The notes under the pieces: generated by a model
What the model was told of the DNA's origin: nothing
Databases searched by the model: none
What the model saw: only the letters and a program-made list of their open reading frames with translations
Program-made: the position numbers and the translations under genes
Part shown: positions 1 through 7,092 of the stretch, in pieces
How the letters are laid out: each line of letters opens with the position of its first letter
How positions within the stretch are numbered: position 1 is the stretch's first letter
Origin: Chloroflexota bacterium
GTDB taxonomy: Bacteria; Chloroflexota; Anaerolineae; Anaerolineales; Villigracilaceae
DNA length: 14,163 nucleotides
Reading direction: 5' to 3'
NCBI GenBank assembly: GCA_016875755.1
Contig: VGOX01000019.1
Span: 1-14,163, forward strand

Positions 1-636
1 GTCATATCCGATGGCATTCGGGTTTTGGCGCACTTCCGCAATGATGCCTTCCGAAGAGGGCAGCAGCAGCGTGTCGGTTGAGAACAGTGTTTTGTCGTCG
101 CTGTTGCCAAGCCGCAGCACGGTTTCAAGAAAATAAACATGCGTCCCTGAGTTGGTTTCGCGTGAGAGCTTTACGATCGGTCGATCTTCCCCGCCGACCT
201 CGCTCCAGTTGGTGATCTTTCCGCTGTAAATATCCGCGATCTGTTGCAGGGTTAATTCTTTCACACGGTTTTCTGAATTCACCACTACAGCGATCGCATC
301 GCGCGCAATGATGTGCTCCAGCGGTTCGATCCCCTTGGCACGCGCCGATTCAACTTCCTCGGCTTTGATCTGACGCGAAGCGCTCGCCAGGTCCACGGTG
401 CCGTTGATCAGCGCCGCAATGCCTGTACCCGACCCGCCGCCCGTTACAGAGATGCGTACATCCGGGCGCAGTGTTTGGTACCGCTCCGCCCACGCCAGCG
501 CGAGATTTACGATCGTGTCTGAACCTTTGTTTTGGATGTATGTAGTGGGGGTGTTGGAACTTGCGCTTGCGGAACTGGATGCGCAGGATGTGACAAACAG
601 GGAGAGCAGGAGGAACAGAATTAGGATATGTTTCAT
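1..636 (-). CDS. PstS-like phosphate-binding lipoprotein, 3' end cut by window edge
   Basis: Reading the minus strand from the ATG at 636 gives 212 codons with no stop before the window edge, so the C-terminus is missing. The N-terminus is a lipoprotein signal: MKH, a leucine-rich core, then lipobox VTSC with Cys18 as the lipid-modified residue. The mature part has the PstS-like (PBP type 2) features: NKGSDTIVN near residue 38, the glycine-rich SVTGGGSGTGIAAL near 66, DLASASRQIK near 85, AVVVNSEN, and LSRETNSGTHVYF near 160, which resembles the phosphate-contacting S-G-T region of PstS. It likely captures phosphate outside the membrane for an ABC importer. It is distinct from the PstS at 5934-6998, lacking that protein's long Ala/Thr/Glu linker. 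It diverges from the orphan pstB at 738. A TATAAT at 645-650 (minus) lies 8 nt from the ATG, so the message is probably almost leaderless. A related phosphate-sensing or phosphonate-type binding protein is possible. Confidence 0.87.
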   Translation of the reverse strand, partial: MKHILILFLLLSLFVTSCASSSASASSNTPTTYIQNKGSDTIVNLALAWAERYQTLRPDVRISVTGGGSGTGIAALINGTVDLASASRQIKAEEVESARAKGIEPLEHIIARDAIAVVVNSENRVKELTLQQIADIYSGKITNWSEVGGEDRPIVKLSRETNSGTHVYFLETVLRLGNSDDKTLFSTDTLLLPSSEGIIAEVRQNPNAIGYD

Positions 637-644
637 CGCGCTGG

Positions 645-650
645 ATTATA
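645..650 (-). promoter_or_regulatory. -10 hexamer of the PstS-like gene
   Basis: The minus strand reads a perfect TATAAT, then 8 nt, then the ATG at 636. No Shine-Dalgarno sequence fits between them, so translation probably starts at or within two bases of the RNA 5' end. No convincing -35 and no 11-bp TTAA array lies upstream, unlike the main pstS promoter. Confidence 0.5.
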
Positions 651-725
651 CCGCCTCGCTCCCCGCCCAAACCTTATTTTTATCTAGTGACATTTGCCAC
701 ACCTGAAGAGTCTCTCACTCTCTGA

Positions 726-731
726 TAAAAT
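726..731 (+). promoter_or_regulatory. -10 hexamer of orphan pstB, leaderless start
   Basis: TAAAAT (5 of 6 to TATAAT) ends 6 nt before the ATG at 738, which places the expected transcription start on the A of the start codon. There is no Shine-Dalgarno in the gap. The -35 region is weak and no Pho-box-like repeat is present. Confidence 0.45.
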
Positions 732-737
732 CACACC

Positions 738-1496
738 ATGACCGAAACCACCACCGCATTCTCCGTCCAGCAACTGGACTTTTTTTACGGCGCATCGAAG
801 GCTCTTTCCAATATCAACCTTGAAATCCAGCAGAAACAAGTCACCGCCCTGATCGGTCCCTCCGGCTGCGGCAAGTCCACTTTCTTGCGCTGTCTCAACC
901 GCATGAACGATACCATTGCAGGCACGCGTGTCGAAGGGAAAATCCTGCTAAAAGGCGAAGACATCCACGCCGAAAAAATGGACGTGGTCAACCTGCGTCA
1001 GCGGGTGGGCATGGTTTTCCAAAAACCAAATCCCTTCCCGCAGTCCATTTACGATAACGTGGCATTTGGCCCGCGTGTGATGGGTATGGATGTGAACATG
1101 GATGAAGTGGTGGAAAAAAGCCTGGTGGCCGCAGCGCTTTGGGACGAGGTAAAGGATGAACTTAAGTCCGATGCACTGAGTTTGTCGTTGGGGCAGCAGC
1201 AGCGATTGTGCATTGCCCGTGTGATCGCTGTGCAACCTGAGGTTATCCTCATGGATGAATCCACCTCGGCGCTTGACCCCATCGCCACCCTGCGTGTGGA
1301 GGAATTGATCGCGGATTTGAAACAAGATTACACCATTGTGATCGTCACACATAACATGCAGCAAGCCGCGCGCGTTTCGGATCACACAGGTTTGTTCTGG
1401 CTCGGCGAACTGGTGGAATTTGCCCCCACAACCCAGATGTTTACAACACCTAAAGAGGAACTTACCGAAGCGTACATCACAGGCAGAATGGGGTAG
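738..1496 (+). CDS. pstB: Orphan phosphate ABC transporter ATPase PstB with altered signature
   Basis: This 252-residue protein has the full PstB layout. Walker A is GPSGCGKST at 40-48, the Q-loop is QKPNPFPQSIYDN from 95, Walker B is VILMDE at 169-174, the D-loop is SALDP and the switch histidine is His205 (IVTHN). Length and N-terminus match PstB, and it is a clear paralogue of the pstB at 2845-3630. Two conserved positions are unusual: the signature is LSLGQ (149-153) instead of LSGGQ, and the residue after the Walker B glutamate is Ser175 where PstB normally has Pro. Catalytic Lys46, Asp173, Glu174 and His205 are intact, so it may still hydrolyse ATP. It stands alone, diverging from a PstS-like gene, with no permease gene beside it inside the window. 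It probably powers the second phosphate importer whose other genes would lie left of position 1, or shares permeases with the main Pst system. Confidence 0.93.
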   Translation: MTETTTAFSVQQLDFFYGASKALSNINLEIQQKQVTALIGPSGCGKSTFLRCLNRMNDTIAGTRVEGKILLKGEDIHAEKMDVVNLRQRVGMVFQKPNPFPQSIYDNVAFGPRVMGMDVNMDEVVEKSLVAAALWDEVKDELKSDALSLSLGQQQRLCIARVIAVQPEVILMDESTSALDPIATLRVEELIADLKQDYTIVIVTHNMQQAARVSDHTGLFWLGELVEFAPTTQMFTTPKEELTEAYITGRMG

Positions 1497-1500
1497 TTTG

Positions 1501-1521
1501 GACGATAGACCATTGACCATG
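1501..1521. repeat. Three tandem GACNATN heptads
   Basis: Directly after the orphan pstB stop come three 7-bp units, GACGATA, GACCATT and GACCATG. The same unit recurs in inverted form at 7093-7158. The block abuts the terminator at 1522. It looks like a fragment of a dispersed intergenic repeat. Confidence 0.55.
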
Positions 1522-1564
1522 AAAAAAGGTGCGGGTGAGATAAAGTCTCACCCGCACCTTTTTT
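1522..1564. terminator. Bidirectional intrinsic terminator between pstB and phoU
   Basis: A perfect 19-bp inverted repeat pairs 1522-1540 with 1546-1564 around a 5-nt loop (TAAAG). The stem core is GGTGCGGGTGAGA, flanked by six A on the left and six T on the right, so both strands give a GC-rich hairpin followed by a U-tract. It sits between the convergent orphan pstB (stop 1496) and phoU (stop 1583) and should end both transcripts. Confidence 0.93.
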
Positions 1565-1582
1565 CTTATTAATCGTCACTTA

Positions 1583-2272
1583 TTACTTATTCTGACTCTT
1601 CCAAAACTCATCGTCGCTTGATTTGATCTCATCAAACGAACCCGTGGCGATAAAGACCGTTCGTTCGCAGATGTTGGTCACGCGGTCGGCGAAACGCTCG
1701 ATGTTGTGAGACACCCATAGCAGCCAGTTGGCGCGTTCGATGTTCTTTGGGTCTTCGATGATGAAGACCATCAATTCACGGTAGATCTGGTTGTAGAGCG
1801 CATCCACTTCATCGTCTTCAATGGGGATGGTCTTGGCGGTTTCGGCGTCTTCATGTATAAAAGCGGTCAGCGCGCGGTGGAGCATATCCACGCCTTTTTG
1901 CGCCATGCGGGGAATGTCGATCAGAGGTTTGAGCAGCGCTTCATCGCCCATGCGCACGTTGATGTTGGCGATACCTTTTGCGTAATCGCCCATGCGTTCC
2001 AATTCAGAGGTGATCTCCATGCAGGAAGCCAGCAGGCGCAGGTCTTTTGCCATCGGCTGCTGGGTGGCGATCAATACCATGATTTGATTTTCGAGATCGA
2101 AACGTTTTTTGTTGATCGCCTTATCTTCAATGATGATGGTTTGAGCGGCTTTTATATCGCGTTTTTTCAACGAATCCACTGCACTGATCAAGGCGTGTTC
2201 GACCATGGAACCCAACAGAATGATCTCATCTTTGATCTGTTGCAGGTCGTTTTCAAAATTTTTTCGGATCAT
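1583..2272 (-). CDS. phoU: PhoU, negative regulator of phosphate signalling
   Basis: The 229-residue product has the size and repeat structure of PhoU: two similar three-helix bundles, each carrying the family's metal-binding E/D motif. These read ELERMGDYAKGIANI near residue 90 and HNIERFADRVTNICE near 190. In characterised bacteria PhoU couples the Pst transporter to the PhoR sensor kinase and represses the Pho regulon when phosphate is plentiful; it is cytoplasmic. The start at 2272 is supported by a purine-rich ribosome site (GGAGAAGAGG) a few bases upstream. It is the last gene of the pst operon, 37 nt after arsC, and is followed by the terminator at 1522-1564. No key residue appears to be missing. 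Confidence 0.95.
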   Translation of the reverse strand: MIRKNFENDLQQIKDEIILLGSMVEHALISAVDSLKKRDIKAAQTIIIEDKAINKKRFDLENQIMVLIATQQPMAKDLRLLASCMEITSELERMGDYAKGIANINVRMGDEALLKPLIDIPRMAQKGVDMLHRALTAFIHEDAETAKTIPIEDDEVDALYNQIYRELMVFIIEDPKNIERANWLLWVSHNIERFADRVTNICERTVFIATGSFDEIKSSDDEFWKSQNK

Positions 2273-2309
2273 AATACCTCTTCTCCAAGGGCTTGTTATT
2301 CTGATTGTA

Positions 2310-2732
2310 CTATTCTTTTGATTCGAGCCACAGGCGCAGACGCTGCTCGATTTGGCCGAGCACGCTGCGGGTCAGGTCGAGGCGGTGCTCTTCATCCGCT
2401 TTGGCTGGGTCAGCGAAGGGCCAGTGGTCATGCGTGCCCATGTTCAAAAACACGGCGGGACATTTTTCCTCGGCGTCGGCGCACACCGTGATGACATGTG
2501 CGAAGATGGCTTTGCCAAGATATTCTGTGACGGATTTGGGATACTGGCTCGAAATGTCGATGCCAGCCTCCCGCATCACGGTTTGGACCTCGGGCAGGAT
2601 GCTGCCCTTTGGCTCGGTGCCTGCGCTGAAAACTTCGAACTGATCGCCCGCCATCGAGCGGAGCAATCCCTCCGCCATTTGGCTGCGCGCCGAGTTGCCT
2701 GTGCAAAGGAATAAAACTTTTGGCTTGTTCAT
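2310..2732 (-). CDS. arsC: Thioredoxin-coupled arsenate reductase ArsC (LMW-PTP fold)
   Basis: The start chosen is the ATG at 2732 (MNKPKVLFLC), because AAAGGA sits about 6 nt upstream; two in-frame ATGs further up (2747, 2786) lack ribosome sites. The 140-residue protein has the low-molecular-weight tyrosine phosphatase P-loop C10-TGNSA-R16 (CX5R) and the general acid Asp108 in WPFADP. It also has Cys84 and Cys91 in VCADAEEKCP, the extra cysteine pair that defines thioredoxin-dependent ArsC (the S. aureus pI258 type uses Cys10/82/89). It should reduce arsenate to arsenite in the cytoplasm. It lies between pstB and phoU, which makes sense because arsenate enters through phosphate transporters. 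There is no arsenite efflux gene in the window. A protein-tyrosine phosphatase is less likely given the three redox cysteines. Confidence 0.9.
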   Translation of the reverse strand: MNKPKVLFLCTGNSARSQMAEGLLRSMAGDQFEVFSAGTEPKGSILPEVQTVMREAGIDISSQYPKSVTEYLGKAIFAHVITVCADAEEKCPAVFLNMGTHDHWPFADPAKADEEHRLDLTRSVLGQIEQRLRLWLESKE

Positions 2733-2747
2733 GGTTTCCTTTGTCAT

Positions 2748-2841
2748 GTCGTTGTGAGGGCGCTCTTGTTTTTTTGCCCGAAACAACCTTCTTATTCGTT
2801 GGAGGTTGCTTTGTCAGGAAGAGCGCGCTTTTCGCAATGAC
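2748..2841. repeat. Palindromic intergenic repeat between pstB and arsC
   Basis: The 94-bp gap sequence is an imperfect palindrome with nested arms. The outer ends GTCGTTGTGA (2748) and TCGCAATGAC (2832-2841) match in 8 of 10 inverted positions. Inside are GCGCTCTT and AAGAGCGC, and near the centre an AACCTT/GGAGGTT pair. This resembles the short dispersed palindromes with TCATTGCGA ends found in many bacterial genomes. It lies within the operon transcript, so it could fold and tune arsC-phoU expression. It is probably non-coding. Confidence 0.6.
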
Positions 2842-2844
2842 ATA

Positions 2845-3630
2845 CTATCCAAACCTGCCTGTTACATAATCTTCGGTGCGCTTGTCTTTCGGGCGGGTGA
2901 AGATGGTCTTCGTCTCGTCGTATTCGATGACGGTGCCGGAGCGGGTCTCTTCATATAACATCATCATGGCGGTATAGTCCGAGACGCGGGCGGCTTGCTG
3001 CATGTTGTGTGTGACGATGAGGATGGTGTAATTCTTCTTCAACTCTTGCATCAACTCTTCGATGCGCAGGGTTGAGATGGGGTCGAGCGCCGAGGCGGGT
3101 TCATCCATGAGGATGATCTCAGGTTGAATGGCGATGGTGCGGGCGATGCACAAACGTTGTTGCTGCCCGCCTGAAAGGGCGTAGGCGCTTTGCTTGAGTT
3201 TGTCCTTTACTTCATCCCACAGTGCCGCGCCGCGCAGCGACTGTTCGACAAGTTCGTCCATGTCGCCTTTGAAGCCGTTGATGCGCGCACCCCAGGCAAT
3301 GTTTTCATAAATGGATTTGGGGAATGGGTTCGGCTTTTGGAAGACCATCCCGATGCGGCGGCGCACTTCCACGGGGTCGATTTGTTTGCTATACAGGTTT
3401 GTGCCATGCATGAGAATTTCGCCTTCCACGCGGCTGGTGGGGACGAAGTCATTCATGCGATTGAAGGCGCGTAACAGCGTGGATTTTCCGCATCCGGATG
3501 GTCCGATGATGGCGGTGATCTTCTGCTTTTCGATCTTTAAGTTGACATCTCTCACTGCTTCGAATTTTCCGTAGAAGATGCTCAGGTCGTTGGTTTCGAT
3601 GGCGTATTGCATGGTTTCAGGTTGTGTCAT
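2845..3630 (-). CDS. pstB: Phosphate ABC transporter ATP-binding protein PstB
   Basis: This 261-residue ATPase has canonical motifs: Walker A GPSGCGKST (43-51), Q-loop FQKPNPFPKS near 98, signature LSGGQ (152-156), Walker B IILMDEP ending at 178, and switch His208. It energises phosphate uptake by the PstCA permease at the inner face of the membrane. The start at 3630 is favoured over Met7 because AAGGAAAGAG lies upstream, whereas Met7 has no ribosome site. It follows pstA by 15 nt and precedes the palindrome and arsC. Compared with the orphan copy at 738 it carries a short insertion near 226-234 (EETRSGTV) and the normal signature. The D-loop region reads EPASALDP, with Ala where Thr is common. 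Confidence 0.96.
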   Translation of the reverse strand: MTQPETMQYAIETNDLSIFYGKFEAVRDVNLKIEKQKITAIIGPSGCGKSTLLRAFNRMNDFVPTSRVEGEILMHGTNLYSKQIDPVEVRRRIGMVFQKPNPFPKSIYENIAWGARINGFKGDMDELVEQSLRGAALWDEVKDKLKQSAYALSGGQQQRLCIARTIAIQPEIILMDEPASALDPISTLRIEELMQELKKNYTILIVTHNMQQAARVSDYTAMMMLYEETRSGTVIEYDETKTIFTRPKDKRTEDYVTGRFG

Positions 3631-3645
3631 GGTTGTTCTCTTTCC

Positions 3646-4878
3646 TTAGAACCGCTGTTGGAAACGGTTGCGCAGCAAAATAGCAGTTGCATTTAAGGTC
3701 AATAGCAGGCTGAGCAGGACGATGATCGCCGCTGCTGCAATCGCATGGAATTCACCCTGTGGACGCGCCGTCCATTGGTAAATTTGAATTGGGAGTGCGG
3801 TGAATTTGCTGAACGGTCCGTTGGGGTCGATGCTGATGAAGGTGGATGCGCCCACAATAATGAGCGGAGCCGTCTCACCGACAGCGCGGGACATGGCAAG
3901 GATGCTGCCTGTCAGAATACCTGGCAGGGCGTTGGGGAGCACGTGACTCCACACGGTCTGCCATTTGGTCGCGCCGACGCCATACGCCGCCTGACGGATC
4001 GAGTCGGGTACGGCTTTGATGGCTTCCTGCGCGTTGATGATGACCAGCGGCAGGACGAGGATGCCCATCGTCAAACCCGCGGACATGATGGTGCGTCCGT
4101 TGGTGTCGGTGATGCCGAACATGGCGCCGCTGGTGAACGCTTCCATTGCACGGACGAAGATCGCCAGACCGAGCATCCCATACACGATGGAGGGCACACC
4201 TGCCAGATTATTGATGTTCATCTGGATGATGGTGTTGATGAAGTTCTTGCGGGCGTATTCCTGCAAATAGATCGCCGCACCCACACCCACAGGCAGGGCA
4301 AATGCTATGGCAATGGTAACCAGCCACATCGAGCCGAAGAGAGCCGTCCGCACGCCGGCGAATTCCGCACGGCTGGACATGGGTGAAGTCAGGAAGCGAG
4401 GCGTCAGCCAGGAGCGAAATTCCAGCCGCGCATCGGGATATGTTTCCTGTACGTAGGCTTCGATCTCTGCCTTACGGAAGAGTGAGTCATAGAGTGGGAA
4501 CGTCTCAAGCGTTTTGACTTGGATGATGCGTTCAAGTACGAGGCTGTATAGGTCTTCCGCGGTGCGTGTTTCCATTGGCTTTTCTTTATCCAATTTTCCA
4601 TACGCGCCTTTGGAAAGGCTTGTCTGAAGGATGGTGAGCAGTTCTTCTTTTTGCAGATCGTCAATGGGAGTCTGGCTGATGGTCAACGGGTCTTTTTTGA
4701 ATTCGTATGCCACGTAGCCGAACGCACCATCCACTACATCAAGGCTCAAGGCAGATAGGCTCAAGATGGCGAGTAACAATGCGGAAAGGAAAACGATCTG
4801 CCAGATCCATGCGGTGCGATAACGCGCATTGACGAAGCGTTGAAGGTCTTGTTCCTGGGGATAAGTGAATTTCGTCAT
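3646..4878 (-). CDS. pstA: Phosphate ABC transporter permease PstA with enlarged external domain
   Basis: At 410 residues this is well over the usual 280-300 for PstA. A first membrane segment (about 24-46) is followed by some 130 hydrophilic residues (about 47-176), expected on the outer face, before the typical permease core begins near 178. The core holds several membrane spans and the EAA coupling loop (QAAYGVGATKWQTVWSHVLPNALPGI, 296-321) that docks on PstB, followed by the SRAVGETAP signature near 330. It forms the channel with PstC. Some proteobacterial PstA proteins carry an N-terminal insertion (DUF3333); whether this one is homologous cannot be judged by eye. The ATG at 4878 lies 4 nt after the pstC stop, so translation is probably coupled; the ribosome site is weak. 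Confidence 0.94.
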   Translation of the reverse strand: MTKFTYPQEQDLQRFVNARYRTAWIWQIVFLSALLLAILSLSALSLDVVDGAFGYVAYEFKKDPLTISQTPIDDLQKEELLTILQTSLSKGAYGKLDKEKPMETRTAEDLYSLVLERIIQVKTLETFPLYDSLFRKAEIEAYVQETYPDARLEFRSWLTPRFLTSPMSSRAEFAGVRTALFGSMWLVTIAIAFALPVGVGAAIYLQEYARKNFINTIIQMNINNLAGVPSIVYGMLGLAIFVRAMEAFTSGAMFGITDTNGRTIMSAGLTMGILVLPLVIINAQEAIKAVPDSIRQAAYGVGATKWQTVWSHVLPNALPGILTGSILAMSRAVGETAPLIIVGASTFISIDPNGPFSKFTALPIQIYQWTARPQGEFHAIAAAAIIVLLSLLLTLNATAILLRNRFQQRF

Positions 4879-4882
4879 GGGG

Positions 4883-5836
4883 TTACTCGTATTGCTCGCG
4901 GAATTTGGACACGATCCACTGGCTGATCAGGTTGAGTACCAGGGTCACCAGAAAGAGCATCAGGGCGATGGCGAACAGGCTGTTGTAGTCAATGGTGTTA
5001 TAGGACAAGTCGCCGCCGCTGATGCGTGCGATGTGGGCGGTCATGGTCTCTGCGGCTTCAAGCGGATTGAAGGTGAATTTTGAAGTTGCGCCCGAAGCAA
5101 CGGCTACGATCATGGTTTCGCCGACGGCGCGGGAAATTCCCACAATAATCGCCGCGCCAATGCCCGAAAGCGCGGCAGGCAAAATGACCTGGATGCTGGC
5201 TTCAAAGGGGGTGGCGCCCATTGCGTATGCGGCTTCGCGCAGAGAGTTGGGAACGGCGCTCAACGCATCTTCGCTCATCGAAGAAATCAACGGCAGGATC
5301 ATGATGCCCATCACGATGCCTGCGGAGAGCATGTTATATACGCCGAGTTTATCTGCGCCCAAAAGGTCGCGCAGCAGGGGGGTGACAAAAAGCAGGGCAA
5401 AGAACCCATAAACAACGGTGGGGATGCCCGCCAGAATTTCCAAAATAGGTTTGAGAACCGAGCGCGCGCGCGGACTGGCATACTGACTCAGATAGATCGC
5501 TGCGCTCAATCCCAACGGCAGGGAGACTGCCATTGCGATCAGGCTGGTCGTCAGAGTAGCGCTGACCAGTGCCCAAATACCAAATTGCCCAATGGCAGGC
5601 TGCCACTGGGTGGTCATGAAGAATTCCCGAAAACTGACTTGCGGGTCGTTAAAAAACAAGAGCGCCTGGTCTCCCAGGACGATCACAATGCTGACCGTCA
5701 CAAATATGGTCAGGAAACCCAAAATAAAGAGGAGGGTTTCTATGGCGCCTTCCCCGATCCGCAGTTTCCGTTTCAGGTCACTGGGACGGAAGGAGGCTGG
5801 GGGAGGGCTGGGGTGATGATTGGTTTGTTCCGTCAT
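4883..5836 (-). CDS. pstC: Phosphate ABC transporter permease PstC
   Basis: The chosen start is the ATG at 5836 (MTEQTNHH), preceded by GGAAGAAA. The open frame runs up to 6160, but that extension lies over pstS and the hairpin and is low-complexity noise. The 317-residue protein has a proline-rich cytoplasmic tail (1-25) and a first membrane span near 33-55. The remaining spans of the permease fold follow, with EAA loop EAAYAMGATPFEASIQVILPAALSGI (201-226) and the SRAVGETM motif near 235. It pairs with PstA to form the phosphate channel. It follows pstS by 97 nt, a gap containing a strong hairpin, and ends 4 nt before pstA. Confidence 0.95.
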   Translation of the reverse strand: MTEQTNHHPSPPPASFRPSDLKRKLRIGEGAIETLLFILGFLTIFVTVSIVIVLGDQALLFFNDPQVSFREFFMTTQWQPAIGQFGIWALVSATLTTSLIAMAVSLPLGLSAAIYLSQYASPRARSVLKPILEILAGIPTVVYGFFALLFVTPLLRDLLGADKLGVYNMLSAGIVMGIMILPLISSMSEDALSAVPNSLREAAYAMGATPFEASIQVILPAALSGIGAAIIVGISRAVGETMIVAVASGATSKFTFNPLEAAETMTAHIARISGGDLSYNTIDYNSLFAIALMLFLVTLVLNLISQWIVSKFREQYE

Positions 5837-5872
5837 AGGTTTCTTCCGATTCTGTCTTGCCTTCGTTCTATG

Positions 5873-5915
5873 AAAAAACGAGTTTGGGCAGGCTTTCCAC
5901 ATGGAAAGCCTGCCC
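5873..5915 (-). terminator. Hairpin after pstS, likely attenuator or mRNA stabiliser
   Basis: A perfect 13-bp inverted repeat pairs 5886-5898 (GGGCAGGCTTTCC) with 5903-5915 around a 4-nt loop. Read on the minus strand it lies 18 nt after the pstS stop and is followed, 7 nt later, by six T (5873-5878). The spaced U-tract suggests partial termination or a 3'-end-protecting hairpin. Either would yield more pstS than pstCAB message, as is common for binding-protein-dependent transporters. Confidence 0.8.
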
Positions 5916-5933
5916 GATGGATTGTTTACAATA

Positions 5934-6998
5934 TTAGCGGGCTGCTGCGTACCATGCGCCCCAAGCGGAGTAGATGGCATTGGTGGGGGCGGGGAAGTAA
6001 CCGACATCGACGATATTGTCATCGAGGTTGGCGAGGTAGAAGCCAATGAAGGCAGCGACCTGCGGTTTTTCCTGCATGATCTCGGCAGTGGAGTAGATGA
6101 AGATCGGACGGGCAAGCGGGTAGGAGCCGTTGTCGACGTTGGCTTGAGAAGGCTCAACATCGTTGATGTTCAGCGCCTTGAGGGTGCCAGCGTTCTCGAT
6201 ATAGTAAGCGTAGCCGAAGTAGCCGATGGCATAGGGATCACCCGCCACACCTTGCACGAGGACGTTGTCATCTTCGGAGAGTTGCACGCCTTCGAGACCG
6301 AGCAAAGCTTCTTCACCCTTATCGGCATCCTTGTCAAAGGCGGGCGCTAAGACAGCTTCGATAAAATAATCGAAGGTGCCGCTGTCGGAGCCGGGGGAGT
6401 AGACCTTGATGGCTTCGGCAGGATAGGAGGCATCGAGTTCATTCCAAGTCTTGATTTCGCCAGAGAAGATCTTGGCGAGGTTCTCAAGGGAGATGGAGGT
6501 GGCGAAATCGTTCTGTGAGGAGACGACTATAGCGAGGGCGTCAGTACCGACGCGGAACTCAAGCGGTTCGCGGCCGATGGATTGGCAGGCTTCCTTCTCG
6601 CTGGATTTGATCGGGCGGGAAGCGTTGGAGATATCGGATTCGCCAGCAACGCAGAAGCGTTCGAAACCAGCGCCAGTGCCGATGCTATCGACAGTGATAT
6701 TGCCTTCGTAACCTTCCTGTTGGAAGAGTTCCGCCATACGTTCAGAGACGGGGAACACGGTGGAAGAACCAGCCGTGATGATGTCACCTTCCACGCCAGC
6801 AGGCTCCACGAGTTCAGGGAGCATGATGGGCAGTTCTTCAACCGCCTCTTCGGTAGCGGCGGGTGCTTCGGTAGCATCAGTGCTGGGGGCTTCCGTTTCA
6901 GCGGGCGCGACGGTTTCCGCAGCAGGCGCACCGCAGGCAGCAAGCACAAGGCTCAACGCCACGAGCATGAAAATAAACAAACGAACAGTTTTGGACAT
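5934..6998 (-). CDS. pstS: Phosphate-binding lipoprotein PstS
   Basis: The 354-residue product begins with a lipoprotein signal (MSKTVRLFIFML, lipobox LAAC, Cys22). A flexible Ala/Thr/Glu-rich linker to about residue 60 should tether it to the membrane. The binding fold shows PstS motifs: TAGSSTVFPVSERM near 75, DSIGTGAGFERFC near 104, DISNASRPIK near 122, and YSPGSDSGTFDYF near 200, the Ser/Gly/Thr loop that contacts phosphate. It delivers phosphate to PstCA. The start at 6998 has a good ribosome site (AAAGGAG). It is first in the pst operon and is driven by the 11-bp-repeat promoter at 7035-7089. It differs clearly from the shorter-linker paralogue at 1-636. Confidence 0.96.
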   Translation of the reverse strand: MSKTVRLFIFMLVALSLVLAACGAPAAETVAPAETEAPSTDATEAPAATEEAVEELPIMLPELVEPAGVEGDIITAGSSTVFPVSERMAELFQQEGYEGNITVDSIGTGAGFERFCVAGESDISNASRPIKSSEKEACQSIGREPLEFRVGTDALAIVVSSQNDFATSISLENLAKIFSGEIKTWNELDASYPAEAIKVYSPGSDSGTFDYFIEAVLAPAFDKDADKGEEALLGLEGVQLSEDDNVLVQGVAGDPYAIGYFGYAYYIENAGTLKALNINDVEPSQANVDNGSYPLARPIFIYSTAEIMQEKPQVAAFIGFYLANLDDNIVDVGYFPAPTNAIYSAWGAWYAAAR

Positions 6999-7034
6999 TC
7001 TCTAATTTCTCCTTTGTAATTTTATACGCTGGTG

Positions 7035-7089
7035 ATGGTATCAACCCCCTCTTAAGGTCAATGGAAGGATTGGTTAACATCTTGTTAAG
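7035..7089 (-). promoter_or_regulatory. Putative Pho box array and -10 of the pst operon
   Basis: On the minus strand four consecutive 11-bp units occupy 7079-7089 (core CTTAAC), 7068-7078 (GTTAAC), 7057-7067 (degenerate, CTTCCA) and 7046-7056 (CTTAAG). Five bases later comes TACCAT (7035-7040), preceded by TGA as an extended -10. Exactly 10 nt lie between the last TTAAG and the -10, the same as in three other promoters here. Pho boxes bound by PhoB/PhoP are 11-bp direct repeats at this position. The expected start is near 7028, giving a leader of about 30 nt. Confidence 0.72.
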
Positions 7090-7092
7090 AGT

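Noticed and set aside
1853..2491. Plus-strand 212-codon frame across phoU and arsC
   Set aside because: It is antisense to two convincingly identified genes and its product has no coherent features.
5837..6160. Upstream extension of pstC giving a 425-residue product
   Set aside because: It overlaps the pstS coding region and the hairpin, and reads as proline/serine-rich noise. The ATG at 5836 has a ribosome site and gives the normal PstC length.
7039..7044. TTGATA as a sigma70 -35 for pstS
   Set aside because: It is only 12 nt from the nearest TATAAA. The overlapping TGATACCAT fits better as an extended -10 at the spacing shared by the other three arrays.
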